The notes under the pieces: model-generated | Told to the model about the DNA's origin: nothing | The model's input: only the letters and a program-made list of their open reading frames with translations | Database searches by the model: none | Made by a program: the position numbers and the translations under genes | Shown here: piece after piece, positions 9,276 to 18,161 of the stretch | How the letters are laid out: each line of letters opens with the position of its first letter | How positions within the stretch are numbered: the stretch's first letter is position 1 | Source of the DNA: Flavobacterium geliluteum | Lineage (GTDB): Bacteria; Bacteroidota; Bacteroidia; Flavobacteriales; Flavobacteriaceae | DNA length: 64,000 bases | Assembly: GCF_017948595.1 (NCBI RefSeq) | Contig: NZ_JAGFBV010000018.1 | Coordinates: 1 to 64,000, forward strand | Reading direction: 5' to 3'

Positions 9276-9917
9276 TTATTCTAGTACTTTTTCTTTTTTG
9301 CTTTTTGAAAAACTTACTTTCCATTCGTATAATATAAAAAGCTGATAAATAGCATACAAAACGACATTTAATGTCCATGTTATGAAGCTAAATTTAGCAC
9401 TAAAATTTGTAGTAAGATTTCCTACCAGAAATAATATTGTACTTCCAAATAAATACATTATTACTCCCATATTGATAAAGTAGAACTCTTTTTTTTCGTC
9501 CAGCATGTTATAAAAATGAAACGTTGCGTAAATAATTATTAAAAACGAAGTGATAAAGATTTCATACAAATTAAATTTGAGAAACAGCTCTGGTTTTACA
9601 GTATACTGAATGACTAAAGTTGATAAGACCAAAATTAAACCAATGCGGATTACTTTCTTCTGAAAATCACCTTTTACTAATTTTGAATAAAACAAACTCA
9701 ACATTATAAATTGCCCAATAAAATAAAAATGCGACAAAAAAAGGTTGTTATTGTACAATCTAAAACATGTATAAGTAGCAATCTGAACACAGACTATAAC
9801 AAATATATAGCCTGTGAAAATTTTATATACCTTAGTTTGCTTAGAATAATGTAGCGCATACAAAATAAAGTTCAGTAAAAGCAGAGCATACCCTAAATTT
9901 ACAAAAAATAATCTCAT
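9276..9917 (-). CDS. Polytopic membrane protein, unknown
   Basis: 213 residues with six to seven hydrophobic helices and a charged C-terminal tail (KSKKEKVLE). No motif that I recognise. It starts one base after the stop of the upstream gene, so the two form an operon, and its terminator precedes a histidine kinase gene. Proteins of this shape sit beside two-component genes in related bacteria, as I recall, and could supply the input for the sensor-poor kinase; that is inference. Confidence 0.7.
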   Translation of the reverse strand: MRLFFVNLGYALLLLNFILYALHYSKQTKVYKIFTGYIFVIVCVQIATYTCFRLYNNNLFLSHFYFIGQFIMLSLFYSKLVKGDFQKKVIRIGLILVLSTLVIQYTVKPELFLKFNLYEIFITSFLIIIYATFHFYNMLDEKKEFYFINMGVIMYLFGSTILFLVGNLTTNFSAKFSFITWTLNVVLYAIYQLFILYEWKVSFSKSKKEKVLE

Positions 9918-9918
9918 A

Positions 9919-10305
9919 TTATTGGTTCATAGGACTATTCACATCACCAACTTCAGGAGGGCTAGGCTGCGAGAAATCATAGATTCCAGAATCTGTTTGA
10001 GCCATTTTTTGAGCTGTTCCGTAACCAGGAATAAGATCTACATAAATTCCAGTTTCAGGATCTCTTTTAGTACCTACAATCATTATCGTTTGTTCACCTT
10101 TGTTGTTAATTCCGATATAAGCCCTAGCGGCATCAATATCTTGTGCTAAAACTTTTTCAAGATTTACTTTAGGGATCAAATAAGAATTGACTTTTTTCTT
10201 AATATCTGCTTCTCCTGAAGTATCTTTCCATTTCTTTACCCATTCTTGAGCATCTGCCAATGAAATTTGAGTGTTTTGATCTTCGAATTCGTAATTTTCT
10301 GCCAT
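9919..10305 (-). CDS. Conserved hypothetical cytoplasmic protein
   Basis: 128 residues, no signal peptide or membrane helix. It has an acidic, proline-rich C-terminus (SQPSPPEVGDVNSPMNQ) and a central AYIGINNKGEQTIMIVGTKRD segment that looks like beta-strands. No family recognised. One base separates it from the membrane-protein gene, so they are co-transcribed. Start chosen at MAENYEFEDQ, the only good ATG. Confidence 0.7.
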   Translation of the reverse strand: MAENYEFEDQNTQISLADAQEWVKKWKDTSGEADIKKKVNSYLIPKVNLEKVLAQDIDAARAYIGINNKGEQTIMIVGTKRDPETGIYVDLIPGYGTAQKMAQTDSGIYDFSQPSPPEVGDVNSPMNQ

Positions 10306-10404
10306 AATTCATGTTGTTTTTGGTTGTTACTAATAAGCGATTGTTTAAGTCATCGCTTTGCTAAAATATCGAATTTTATTTAATAAATTAACATTTGTAC
10401 ATAA

Positions 10405-10430
10405 AAAAAAGCCTCGTAAAAGGCTTTTAA
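10405..10430 (-). terminator. Terminator after dnaB
   Basis: AAAAGCCT and AGGCTTTT flank a 6-base spacer, with an A run on the left that reads as T on the minus strand. It lies just past the dnaB stop. Confidence 0.75.
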
Positions 10431-10436
10431 ATTTTA

Positions 10437-11981
10437 TTAAAAAGGAACATCGCTATCGTCATCGTCATCATTCAAATTACTGCCAAATGCGTCATTGGCC
10501 GACGGTAGATTTTTAGTGATAAACGGATTATCATCATGATTCATTTTGGATGGCAAATCATCGTAACCACCTGTGAAATCCTCTAGATTATCAAATTTAC
10601 CTAAGTTTCCTATAAATTTTAATCGAATATTTTCTAAACCACCATTACGGTGTTTGGCAATAATAAATTCTGCCTGACCTGCCGTTGGGGATTGTTCGTC
10701 ATCATCCCATTCTTCAATTTTATAATATTCAGGACGATAGATAAACGAAACGATATCGGCATCCTGCTCGATAGCTCCAGATTCACGAAGATCCGACAGT
10801 AAAGGTCGCTTACTCGAACCACGTGTCTCTACCGCACGCGATAACTGCGAAAGTGCAATAACCGGAACGTTAAGCTCTTTTGCCAAGGCTTTTAAGTTTC
10901 GCGAAATCGTCGAAATTTCCTGCTCACGATTCCCTCCTCCTTTACCACTTCCTCCGGCGGTCATCAACTGCAAATAATCGACGATGATCAATTTGATTCC
11001 GTGTTGCGATGCCAAACGACGGCATTTTGCACGTAAATCAAAAATAGAAAGCGAAGGTGAATCATCAATAAATAAAGGAGCTTTTTCTAAATCTTTTACT
11101 TTGGTACTTAGCTGTTCCCACTCGTGTTTTTCAAGTTTTCCAGTTCTCAATTTTTCTGAAGACAAACCAGTTTCAGAAGATATAAGACGTGTAATCAACT
11201 GTACCGATGCCATCTCCAGAGAAAAAACCGCTACAGGATGTCCAAAATCAATAGCAACATTTCTTGCCATCGACAGTACAAAAGCTGTTTTTCCCATACC
11301 TGGACGTGCCGCAATAATAATTAAATCCGACGGCTGCCATCCAGAAGTAACCTGATCTAATTTTTCAAAACCTGTCGCCACTCCACTCAGGCCTTCTTTT
11401 CCTGCAATTTCTTCAATACGCTTTTTGGCTTGCAGCACCAAACTTTGAGCAGTTTCTGAACTTCGTTTGATGTTTCCTTGAGTTACCTCGTATAATTTTG
11501 ATTCGGCTTTGTCCAGCAAATCAAAAACATCTGTAGTTTCGTCATAGGATTCTTCGATAATTTCAGAAGAAATTCTAATCAAACTTCTCTGAATATATTT
11601 TTGAAGTATGATTCTGGAGTGAAACTCAATATGCGCTGATGACGCAATTTTTTGCGTAAGCTGAATTAAGTAAAAATCGCCTCCTGCTAATTCCAGTTTT
11701 CCGTTTTTCTTTAGTTGTGTCGAAACAGTCAACAAGTCAATTGGCTGAGTTTCGGTAAAAAGCTGTACAATTGCTTCAAAAATATATTTGTGCGCATCTT
11801 TATAAAAAGCGTCTGGCTGCAAAATATCAATTACGTCATCAACCCCTTTTTTATCAATCATCATTGCCCCAAGTACAGCTTCTTCTAAATCAAGTACTTG
11901 AGGTGGTAATTTCCCTTTTTCTAAATTAATGATAGTTGTTTTATCAACCTTTATAGGGTTTATATTTTTGAAATTTTCCAT
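10437..11981 (-). CDS. dnaB: Replicative DNA helicase DnaB
   Basis: 514-residue ring helicase that unwinds DNA at the fork. N-terminal primase-interacting domain (about 25-130), linker helix, and a RecA-like motor from about 195: Walker A ARPGMGKT (225-232), FSLEM, Walker B LIIVDYLQLM, and the arginine-finger region AKHRNGG. No intein is present. The C-terminus is an acidic tail ending NDDDDDSDVPF, which closely resembles the SSB C-terminal tip (DDDIPF); this is unusual for a helicase. It is followed by its own terminator. Confidence 0.97.
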   Translation of the reverse strand: MENFKNINPIKVDKTTIINLEKGKLPPQVLDLEEAVLGAMMIDKKGVDDVIDILQPDAFYKDAHKYIFEAIVQLFTETQPIDLLTVSTQLKKNGKLELAGGDFYLIQLTQKIASSAHIEFHSRIILQKYIQRSLIRISSEIIEESYDETTDVFDLLDKAESKLYEVTQGNIKRSSETAQSLVLQAKKRIEEIAGKEGLSGVATGFEKLDQVTSGWQPSDLIIIAARPGMGKTAFVLSMARNVAIDFGHPVAVFSLEMASVQLITRLISSETGLSSEKLRTGKLEKHEWEQLSTKVKDLEKAPLFIDDSPSLSIFDLRAKCRRLASQHGIKLIIVDYLQLMTAGGSGKGGGNREQEISTISRNLKALAKELNVPVIALSQLSRAVETRGSSKRPLLSDLRESGAIEQDADIVSFIYRPEYYKIEEWDDDEQSPTAGQAEFIIAKHRNGGLENIRLKFIGNLGKFDNLEDFTGGYDDLPSKMNHDDNPFITKNLPSANDAFGSNLNDDDDDSDVPF

Positions 11982-12075
11982 ATTGCGAAAGTAACGAATT
12001 TTAAAAAAATATCGTTGTAGAGTTGTTAGTAATAAATGTTTATAAATAAGTATTTTTTGTTTATAACCAAAAAAA

Positions 12076-12103
12076 AATCCGAAACAGCAAGGCTTCGGAT
12101 TTT
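12076..12103 (-). terminator. Terminator after accA
   Basis: AAATCCGAA pairs with TTCGGATTT; an A run on its left gives the T run on the minus strand. Confidence 0.75.
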
Positions 12104-12121
12104 AAATCATTTTTGATGATT

Positions 12122-13075
12122 TTACTCTTTATATTCACCCATATTGCTGTATTTGTCCATTCTTTGGGCAATTAAGTCAGCTGTTGATAAGTCTTTTAAT
12201 TCGTTATATCCTTTAGTAATATATTCTATCACCGTTTTGAAAGTCGTTTCTCTGTCATAATGTGCTCCTCCTAATGGTTCAGGAATAACATCGTCTACTA
12301 ATTTTTGTCTTTTCATGTCTGATGAAGTTAGCTTTAGAGCGTCGGCTGCACGCTCTTTGTACTCCCAGCTTTTCCATAAAATAGAAGAACATGATTCAGG
12401 AGAAATAACAGAATACCATGTGTTTTCTAACATAAAAACTCGGTCTCCAACACCTATTCCTAAAGCTCCACCAGAAGCACCTTCACCTACAATAATAGTA
12501 ATAATTGGCACTTTCAAACGAACCATTTCAAGAATATTTCTGGCAATAGCTTCACCTTGTCCGCGTTCTTCGGCTTCTAATCCCGGATAAGCACCAGGAG
12601 TATCAACCAAAGTCAAAACTGGAATTCCGAATTTTTCTGCCATTTTCATCAAACGCAAAGCTTTACGATATCCTTCTGGGTTGGCCATACCAAAATTTCT
12701 GTACTGACGTGTTTTGGTATTGTATCCTTTTTGCTGACCAACAATCATAAACGACTGCCCGTTTACTTTACCTAAACCACCCACCATCGCTTTATCGTCT
12801 TTAAAACTTCTGTCTCCATGAAGCTCTAAAAAAGTATCACCGCAAATGGCTCTGATATAATCTAAAGTATAAGGTCTGCTAGGATGTCGGGACAACTGGA
12901 CACGCTGCCAAGCCGTTAGATTTTTATATATTTCTTTTTTAGTTTGTTCTAATTTTTTGTTGATTTCCTTGCAAGTAGGCGTTACATCAACATCAGATTC
13001 TTTTCCAATAACAACACACTTTTCTAATTGTTCTTCAAGTTCTTTTATTGGAAGCTCAAAATCTAAATATTCCAT
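12122..13075 (-). CDS. accA: Acetyl-CoA carboxylase carboxyltransferase subunit alpha
   Basis: 317 residues, the usual length. It pairs with AccD to move the carboxyl group from biotin to acetyl-CoA, making malonyl-CoA for fatty acid synthesis. Conserved segments include [35 protein letters not shown] and the oxyanion-type glycine stretch [16 protein letters not shown] minus-strand -7 box (TATATTTG, 13108-13115) lies upstream of the start. accD is not in the window, which is common. Confidence 0.97.
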   Translation of the reverse strand: MEYLDFELPIKELEEQLEKCVVIGKESDVDVTPTCKEINKKLEQTKKEIYKNLTAWQRVQLSRHPSRPYTLDYIRAICGDTFLELHGDRSFKDDKAMVGGLGKVNGQSFMIVGQQKGYNTKTRQYRNFGMANPEGYRKALRLMKMAEKFGIPVLTLVDTPGAYPGLEAEERGQGEAIARNILEMVRLKVPIITIIVGEGASGGALGIGVGDRVFMLENTWYSVISPESCSSILWKSWEYKERAADALKLTSSDMKRQKLVDDVIPEPLGGAHYDRETTFKTVIEYITKGYNELKDLSTADLIAQRMDKYSNMGEYKE

Positions 13076-13187
13076 GGATTTTTGAATTTTGTTTGTAAAT
13101 CGAACCGCAAATATAAAAATATTATACTATTCGTGTGATTAATTTGTATTTAAAATATAAAAATGCAATTTAAAAATAAGTAAAATA

Positions 13188-14075
13188 TTACACTTTAGTC
13201 TTATTTTGATAATGTTTAAAAACGCCATTTAAAATAACCGTAATTACGATTATAATGGCACCAATATAAAACTCAGTACTCATTTTTTCTTTTCCTCCCA
13301 AAATAAAATAAGCCAAAATAATTCCGTAAACAGGCTCAAGATTAGTGGTTAACATTACGGTATAAGGCGTTAGTTTTTGCATCACTTTTACTGAAGCTGT
13401 AAAAGCATAAGCCGTACAAACGGAAGCCAAAAGCAATAGTAAAAGCCAGTTATTTAAAGACATTGAAAAAAAGTCTGCGTTGAATTTTCCTTGCACTAAA
13501 AAATAAATAGAAATAAAAAAAACTCCTGCACCAAACTCATAAAAGGTAATCACTGAAGGTTCATGATCAGAGATTAATTTTCCATTCATTAAAGTAAATA
13601 ATACACCCAAAATTATCGAAGCTAAGGCATAATACATACCATTTAGATATTTTACTTCTACTTGCATAATGAGTGCTAAACCTCCAATAATTATCAATCC
13701 GAAGAATACTTCGTACCATAAAATTTTTCGACCATAAAATAACGGTTCTAACAAAGAGGCAAAAAAGGCTCCTAGCGAAAAGATCGACAGCGTAATGGAC
13801 ACATTGGAAACATGAATAGCTTTAAAAAAGAAAATCCAATGCAAAGCGATCAATAATCCGACAAAAATTAGCTTGGCAAAAGATTGCATCGAAATAATAA
13901 ACGATTGCTTTTTATACACAATAAAACCAGCCAGAAAGATCCCAGCCAAGAACATTCTGAACCATACCAAATTTTCGGCATCGATGGTAATCAAAGCACC
14001 GAGAATGGCGGTAAAACCCCAAATAAAAACTATAAAGTGAAGATTCAGGTAACTTTTTAAATTATCGTTTCGCAT
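13188..14075 (-). CDS. EamA/DMT-family transporter
   Basis: 295 residues forming about ten membrane helices in two EamA repeats (about 8-135 and 150-285). Inner-membrane exporter of the drug/metabolite superfamily; the substrate is not readable. Its start overlaps the end of the LptF/G-type permease gene by 14 bases, so it is translated from the same minus-strand transcript. A basic tail (KHYQNKTKV) marks the cytoplasmic end. Confidence 0.88.
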   Translation of the reverse strand: MRNDNLKSYLNLHFIVFIWGFTAILGALITIDAENLVWFRMFLAGIFLAGFIVYKKQSFIISMQSFAKLIFVGLLIALHWIFFFKAIHVSNVSITLSIFSLGAFFASLLEPLFYGRKILWYEVFFGLIIIGGLALIMQVEVKYLNGMYYALASIILGVLFTLMNGKLISDHEPSVITFYEFGAGVFFISIYFLVQGKFNADFFSMSLNNWLLLLLLASVCTAYAFTASVKVMQKLTPYTVMLTTNLEPVYGIILAYFILGGKEKMSTEFYIGAIIIVITVILNGVFKHYQNKTKV

Positions 14076-15150
14076 TACGTAATAGGTAAATTGCCATAAT
14101 TCCGAAGAAAATATTCGGAAACCAAACGGCTAATAAAGGTGAGAAAGTAGATTTTTCGGCAAGAGTACCAAATATTTTATCAAAAAACACAAACGAAAAA
14201 GCAATAGCAATTCCTATGGCCAGATTCATTCCCATACCGCCACGACGCTTCATAGCCGAAACAGCAACGGCGATAATGGTCAGGATAAAAGCCGAAATTG
14301 GCACACTAAATTTTTTATAAAGAACCACCAAATACGTATTAATATTTCCAGAACCTCTCTTTTTTTCTTTATCGATAAAATCAATTAATTTACCCAAAGT
14401 AAGAGTTTCAGCAATGTAGACCACCGGAGTTAAATCTTCTAACTCAAACTTAAAAGCGACATTTTTTTCAGGAGCTTTTTCGATCACATCATTCAGATCA
14501 CCTAGAGTTCTTTTGGTATAATCGTAAAGTGTATACGTTTTACTTTTTGGGTTGAATTTGATGCGGCTCGCAGTAATTTTATATTTTAATTTGTCTTTTT
14601 CAAAATGTTCCAAAGTAAAATTAAAAGCCGTTTTAGACTCATCATTAAAACTATTTACAAAAATAAAATCATTATCATTTACCTGTCTGTAAACATTGGT
14701 GTTTTCGCCCCGCATGAGCTCTTTCCCGTTCCCTTTTAAATACGTATATCTAAAATTATTAAAGCCTTCACTTGCGGCAGGAACAATAAAAAAACCCATC
14801 AAAAGCACAAAAACCGAAACGATAGATGCACCAATAATGTAAGGTCTTAAAAAACGTGTAAACGAAATTCCGGAACTTAAAACCGCAATAATCTCGGTAT
14901 TGTTAGCCAGCTTAGAGGTAAACCAAATCACCGATAAAAACAAAAAAATCGGAAACAGAGAATTAGCAAAATAAACCGTAAAATTGTAATAATAAATCGC
15001 AATTGCAGTAAAAGGAATTTTATTTTCTAACATTTTATTCACCTTTTCAGAGACATCAATTACAATTCCAATCGGAATAAATAACAGTATCATCACCGAG
15101 AAAGTGGCTAAATATCTTTTTAAAATATACTTATCTATTATCGTCAGCAT
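14062..15150 (-). CDS. LptF/LptG-family permease
   Basis: 362 residues of the YjgP/YjgQ family: three N-terminal membrane helices, a periplasmic beta-jellyroll-like region (about 125-265) and three C-terminal helices. These proteins form the inner-membrane core of the LptB2FG machine that extracts lipopolysaccharide for export to the outer membrane. I cannot tell F from G by eye; MLTIIDKYILKRYLATF resembles LptG starts in Bacteroidota. It lies 71 bases downstream of tgt, an order I recall from related genomes. Confidence 0.9.
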   Translation of the reverse strand: MLTIIDKYILKRYLATFSVMILLFIPIGIVIDVSEKVNKMLENKIPFTAIAIYYYNFTVYFANSLFPIFLFLSVIWFTSKLANNTEIIAVLSSGISFTRFLRPYIIGASIVSVFVLLMGFFIVPAASEGFNNFRYTYLKGNGKELMRGENTNVYRQVNDNDFIFVNSFNDESKTAFNFTLEHFEKDKLKYKITASRIKFNPKSKTYTLYDYTKRTLGDLNDVIEKAPEKNVAFKFELEDLTPVVYIAETLTLGKLIDFIDKEKKRGSGNINTYLVVLYKKFSVPISAFILTIIAVAVSAMKRRGGMGMNLAIGIAIAFSFVFFDKIFGTLAEKSTFSPLLAVWFPNIFFGIMAIYLLRNAKR

Positions 15151-15169
15151 AGCAACAGTTTAATCGATT

Positions 15170-15209
15170 ATTTGTTTAATCGTTTAACCGAATAACCGAT
15201 TAAACAAAT
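15170..15209. repeat. Inverted repeat between tgt and the lptG-like gene
   Basis: ATTTGTTTAATCG (15170-15182) pairs perfectly with CGATTAAACAAAT (15197-15209) around a 14-base loop. The word GTTTAATCG also occurs just left of it (from 15158), giving a direct repeat. No T run follows, so it is not a standard terminator. Confidence 0.7.
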
Positions 15210-15221
15210 CAACATATCCTT

Positions 15222-16352
15222 TTATAGTCTTTGACTCATATTTTTAACCATCATTTCTTTCCATGGTCTAAAATCGCCTGCTAAGATATGTTTTCTAGCC
15301 TCACGAACCAACCACATATAAAAACCTAAATTATGAATGGTTGCAATTTGCTTTCCTAAATACTCATTAGCAGCAAATAAATGACGCAAATATGCTTTTG
15401 TATACTCTGTATCAACAAAAGTATGTCCCATTTCGTCAATTGGAGAAAAATCAGCCTCCCATTTTTTATTTTTGATATTGATCGTTCCGTTTGATGTAAA
15501 TAACATACCATTTCTGGCATTACGCGTTGGCATAACACAATCAAACATGTCAATTCCTAACGCAATATTTTCTAAGATATTTATCGGAGTTCCAACTCCC
15601 ATCAAATAACGCGGTTTGTCTTCCGGCAAAATTTCGCACACCACTTCGGTCATAGCATACATTTCTTCGGCAGGTTCTCCTACCGATAATCCGCCAATCG
15701 CATTCCCTTGCTGACCAGAATTTGCAATATATTCGGCAGATTGTTGGCGTAAATCTTTATACGTACTTCCCTGAACAATAGGAAAAAATGTTTGCTCATA
15801 CCCATATTTATACGGCACTTTATCCAAATGGCTGATGCAACGATCCAACCAGCGGTGTGTCATGTGCATCGAGCGCTGCGCGTATCTGTAATCACAAGGA
15901 TAAGGCGTGCATTCATCAAAAGCCATGATAATATCAGCCCCAATAGTACGCTGAATTTCCATTACATTCTCTGGCGTAAAAAAATGATACGAACCATCAA
16001 TATGCGACTTAAACTTTACTCCTTCTTCCTTAATTTTTCTGTTATTAGAAAGAGAATATACCTGATAACCTCCAGAATCTGTCAAAATATTACGATCCCA
16101 GTTCATAAATTTATGCAATCCGCCTGCTTTTTCAAGAATTTCTGTCTGTGGACGCAAATACAAATGATACGTATTTCCAAGAATAATATCCGGATTAATA
16201 TCTTCTTTTAGTTCACGTTGGTGCACTCCTTTTACCGAAGCAACTGTTCCAACAGGCATAAAAATAGGCGTTTCGATCACGCCGTGATCTGTCGTAATAC
16301 TCCCCGCTCTGGCTTTTGATTGCGGATCTTTTTGTAATAAATCAAACTTCAT
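15222..16352 (-). CDS. tgt: tRNA-guanine transglycosylase
   Basis: 376 residues, normal length. Exchanges guanine 34 for preQ1 in tRNAs with GUN anticodons, the key step of queuosine formation. Seen: LTDSGGYQVYSL with the general-base Asp D92, GGLSVGEP, and FDCVMPTRNARNG with the nucleophilic Asp. The C-terminal zinc-site cysteines of the classic CxCxxC motif are absent: the matching stretch reads DEMGHTFVDTEYTKAYLRHL, although the later TIHNL histidine remains. A -7 box (TATCTTTG on the minus strand, 16373-16380) precedes the start. Confidence 0.95.
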   Translation of the reverse strand: MKFDLLQKDPQSKARAGSITTDHGVIETPIFMPVGTVASVKGVHQRELKEDINPDIILGNTYHLYLRPQTEILEKAGGLHKFMNWDRNILTDSGGYQVYSLSNNRKIKEEGVKFKSHIDGSYHFFTPENVMEIQRTIGADIIMAFDECTPYPCDYRYAQRSMHMTHRWLDRCISHLDKVPYKYGYEQTFFPIVQGSTYKDLRQQSAEYIANSGQQGNAIGGLSVGEPAEEMYAMTEVVCEILPEDKPRYLMGVGTPINILENIALGIDMFDCVMPTRNARNGMLFTSNGTINIKNKKWEADFSPIDEMGHTFVDTEYTKAYLRHLFAANEYLGKQIATIHNLGFYMWLVREARKHILAGDFRPWKEMMVKNMSQRL

Positions 16353-16465
16353 CTGTTTCTTTTTTCAGTCGGCAAAGATAGGTTAATTTGAGGGAAATTT
16401 TATTAATTAGAAAATTTGTCAATTCATAAAACGGGTACGCCTCCAAACACACCAAAACAAACTCC

Positions 16466-16501
16466 AAAATCTTCAATCTAAATTCTTCAATCTAAAATCT
16501 C
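16466..16501. repeat. 14-bp word repeat, locus 1
   Basis: AAATCTTCAATCTA, AATTCTTCAATCTA and AAATCT follow each other (period 14). A nearly identical array (TCTTCCATCTAAAA) lies at 21776-21810. Non-coding. Confidence 0.7.
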
Positions 16502-16505
16502 CTTC

Positions 16506-16615
16506 GGGCGTTACCCAAGGGTCGGGCTATCCACTATATCTTTTGTTCTAGACTATTAGTTGTTCAGAAAGACGTTTAGGCTATCACAAAAGGATGCCGT
16601 TATTATCCCTAACGC
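16506..16615 (-). repeat. Type A hairpin repeat, copy 1
   Basis: Read on the minus strand it begins GCGTTAGGGATA and ends GATAGCCCGACCCTTGGGTA plus ACGCCC; the ends GCGTTA/TAACGC are complementary. Inside are CCTTTTGT and ACAAAAGATA, the same inner stem found in the type B elements. Related copies lie at 42154-42245 and 50575-50690. It sits between two divergent genes. Confidence 0.75.
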
Positions 16616-16740
16616 AAAAAAAGACCTAAAAGTTTCATAAGAAATTTCTAAATTTGACTAAAAAACAACATTCAATTCTTTACTTGGAAAGAAATAGAAA
16701 AATCAATATTTTACATCCTATTTTTAGCAACAAAACCCAA

Positions 16741-17425
16741 ATGAACAAAAAAATAATCATCGCATTACTTCTTATCGTAACCAAAACCTTCAGCCAAGAA
16801 ATGAAAACAGACTGGGCCAATATTTCAAAATATTCTAAAGAAAATCAAACTTTAAAACTTGATAAAACTACCGAAAACCGAATAGTGTTCATTGGAAATT
16901 CTATCACCGAAGGCTGGAAAATCAGTGATCCCGATTTTTTTTTCTAACAAAAACTACATCAACAGAGGTATTAGCGGACAAACCTCATCGCAAATGTTAG
17001 TGCGCTTTCGCCCCGACGTTATTGCTCTTAAACCCAAATTGGTTGTAATTCTTGCTGGAATTAATGATATTGCCCAAAATAATGGACCGATAGCACTCGA
17101 AGACATTTTTGGAAATATCATTTCGATGGTTGAGCTAGCCAAACAAAATAAGATTAGAGTAATACTTTCTTCTGTTTTACCAGCTTACGATTTTGCATGG
17201 AGAAAAGGCTTAGAACCAGCAGAAAAAGTAATAAAACTAAATAGTATGATAAAAAATTATTGCGAAGAAAATCAAATTGTGTATGTAGATTATTTTTCTG
17301 CAATGGTTGACCAAAGAAACGGTCTGGATGAAAAATACACCCAAGACGGTGTACATCCAACTTTAGTAGGATATAAAACAATGGAACCATTATTAGAAAA
17401 AGCAATTAGAAAAGCTTTAAAATAA
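16741..17425 (+). pseudogene. SGNH/GDSL hydrolase split by a frameshift
   Basis: The protein is encoded in two frames. The first part starts MNKKIIIALLLIVTKTFSQE (signal peptide) at 16741 and contains the catalytic Ser block IVFIGNSITEGW; it stops at 16947. The second frame continues with NYINRGISGQTSSQML (block II), LAGINDIA (block III) and DGVHPTLVGY (catalytic Asp-His), ending at 17425. The break lies in a run of nine T (16935-16943); with eight T the two parts join as DPDFFSNKNYIN. So this is a complete secreted esterase/acetylhydrolase-type gene disrupted by one base: a sequencing slip, a real mutation, or slippage-based switching. Confidence 0.85.
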
Positions 17426-17583
17426 ACTTACAAAACAGTAATTTTAAATTACATTTTTTACTATTTATGTGTTAAAAATTAGTGATGTTAAAGCTGTGAA
17501 TACTGCAAGATACTGATTCAAAAATATAACAATGCAACAACTTTGATTGCATAACTTTATAGAATACAGTAAAAACAGTAATA

Positions 17584-17895
17584 ATGAAAAATTCAGAAGA
17601 AAAAAAATCAGGAAGCGAAAATGAAATCGAAAAAAATCTTGAGCAATTAAACTATCCCGCTTCAGAGGACATTTACAATCAAGAAGAAAAACTAGAAAAC
17701 ACTGATCCCGAAAAAATTACGAACGAAGAAACGATAGATAAAAAAGAGGGAGAATGGAACGAAAATACTTTTAACATTGACGAAAAAGAAAAACCCGAAG
17801 ATGATTTAGATGTTCCTAATAATGAAACTGAAGATGAGGAAGAAATTGACTCAGAAGAGGAAGAAAACAACTCTTACAGAAAAAGTTACGATTAA
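17584..17895 (+). CDS. Small highly acidic protein, unknown
   Basis: 103 residues, very rich in Glu, Asp and Asn, with no hydrophobic core; the C-terminal part is almost entirely acidic (ETEDEEEIDSEEEENNSYRK). Probably intrinsically disordered. It has an ATG and a good terminator, so it is likely expressed. No family recognised; similar acidic proteins occur in flavobacteria without known function. Confidence 0.65.
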   Translation: MKNSEEKKSGSENEIEKNLEQLNYPASEDIYNQEEKLENTDPEKITNEETIDKKEGEWNENTFNIDEKEKPEDDLDVPNNETEDEEEIDSEEEENNSYRKSYD

Positions 17896-17917
17896 CTGTT
17901 CTCATAAAAACACCTTT

Positions 17918-17945
17918 AAAGCCTTGAAAAATCAGGGCTTTTTTT
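17918..17945 (+). terminator. Terminator after the acidic protein
   Basis: AAAGCC..TGA pairs with TCA.GGGCTTT, followed by a T run (17939-17945). Confidence 0.7.
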
Positions 17946-18105
17946 ATTTTTCTATTTTTTTAAAAAAAACACATTTTTTACGTCAAATCTGCAACATAAT
18001 GTATTTTACAGTTCATAAAAATCAAAAGAGCACTATTTTTTTTCTACTATTTGTAAAAAAATATTTAAAATGCAACAATTTTGATCAACTAAAGCAAAAA
18101 ATGAT

Positions 18106-18136
18106 TTGTCTTACCGCAAAATAAAAATTACTTTTG
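18106..18136 (+). promoter_or_regulatory. Putative transketolase promoter
   Basis: TTG at 18106-18108 and TACTTTTG at 18129-18136 with a 20-base spacer match the Bacteroidota pattern, 26 bases before the transketolase ATG. Confidence 0.6.
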
Positions 18137-18161
18137 CATCAGTTTAACTTTTACATATAAA

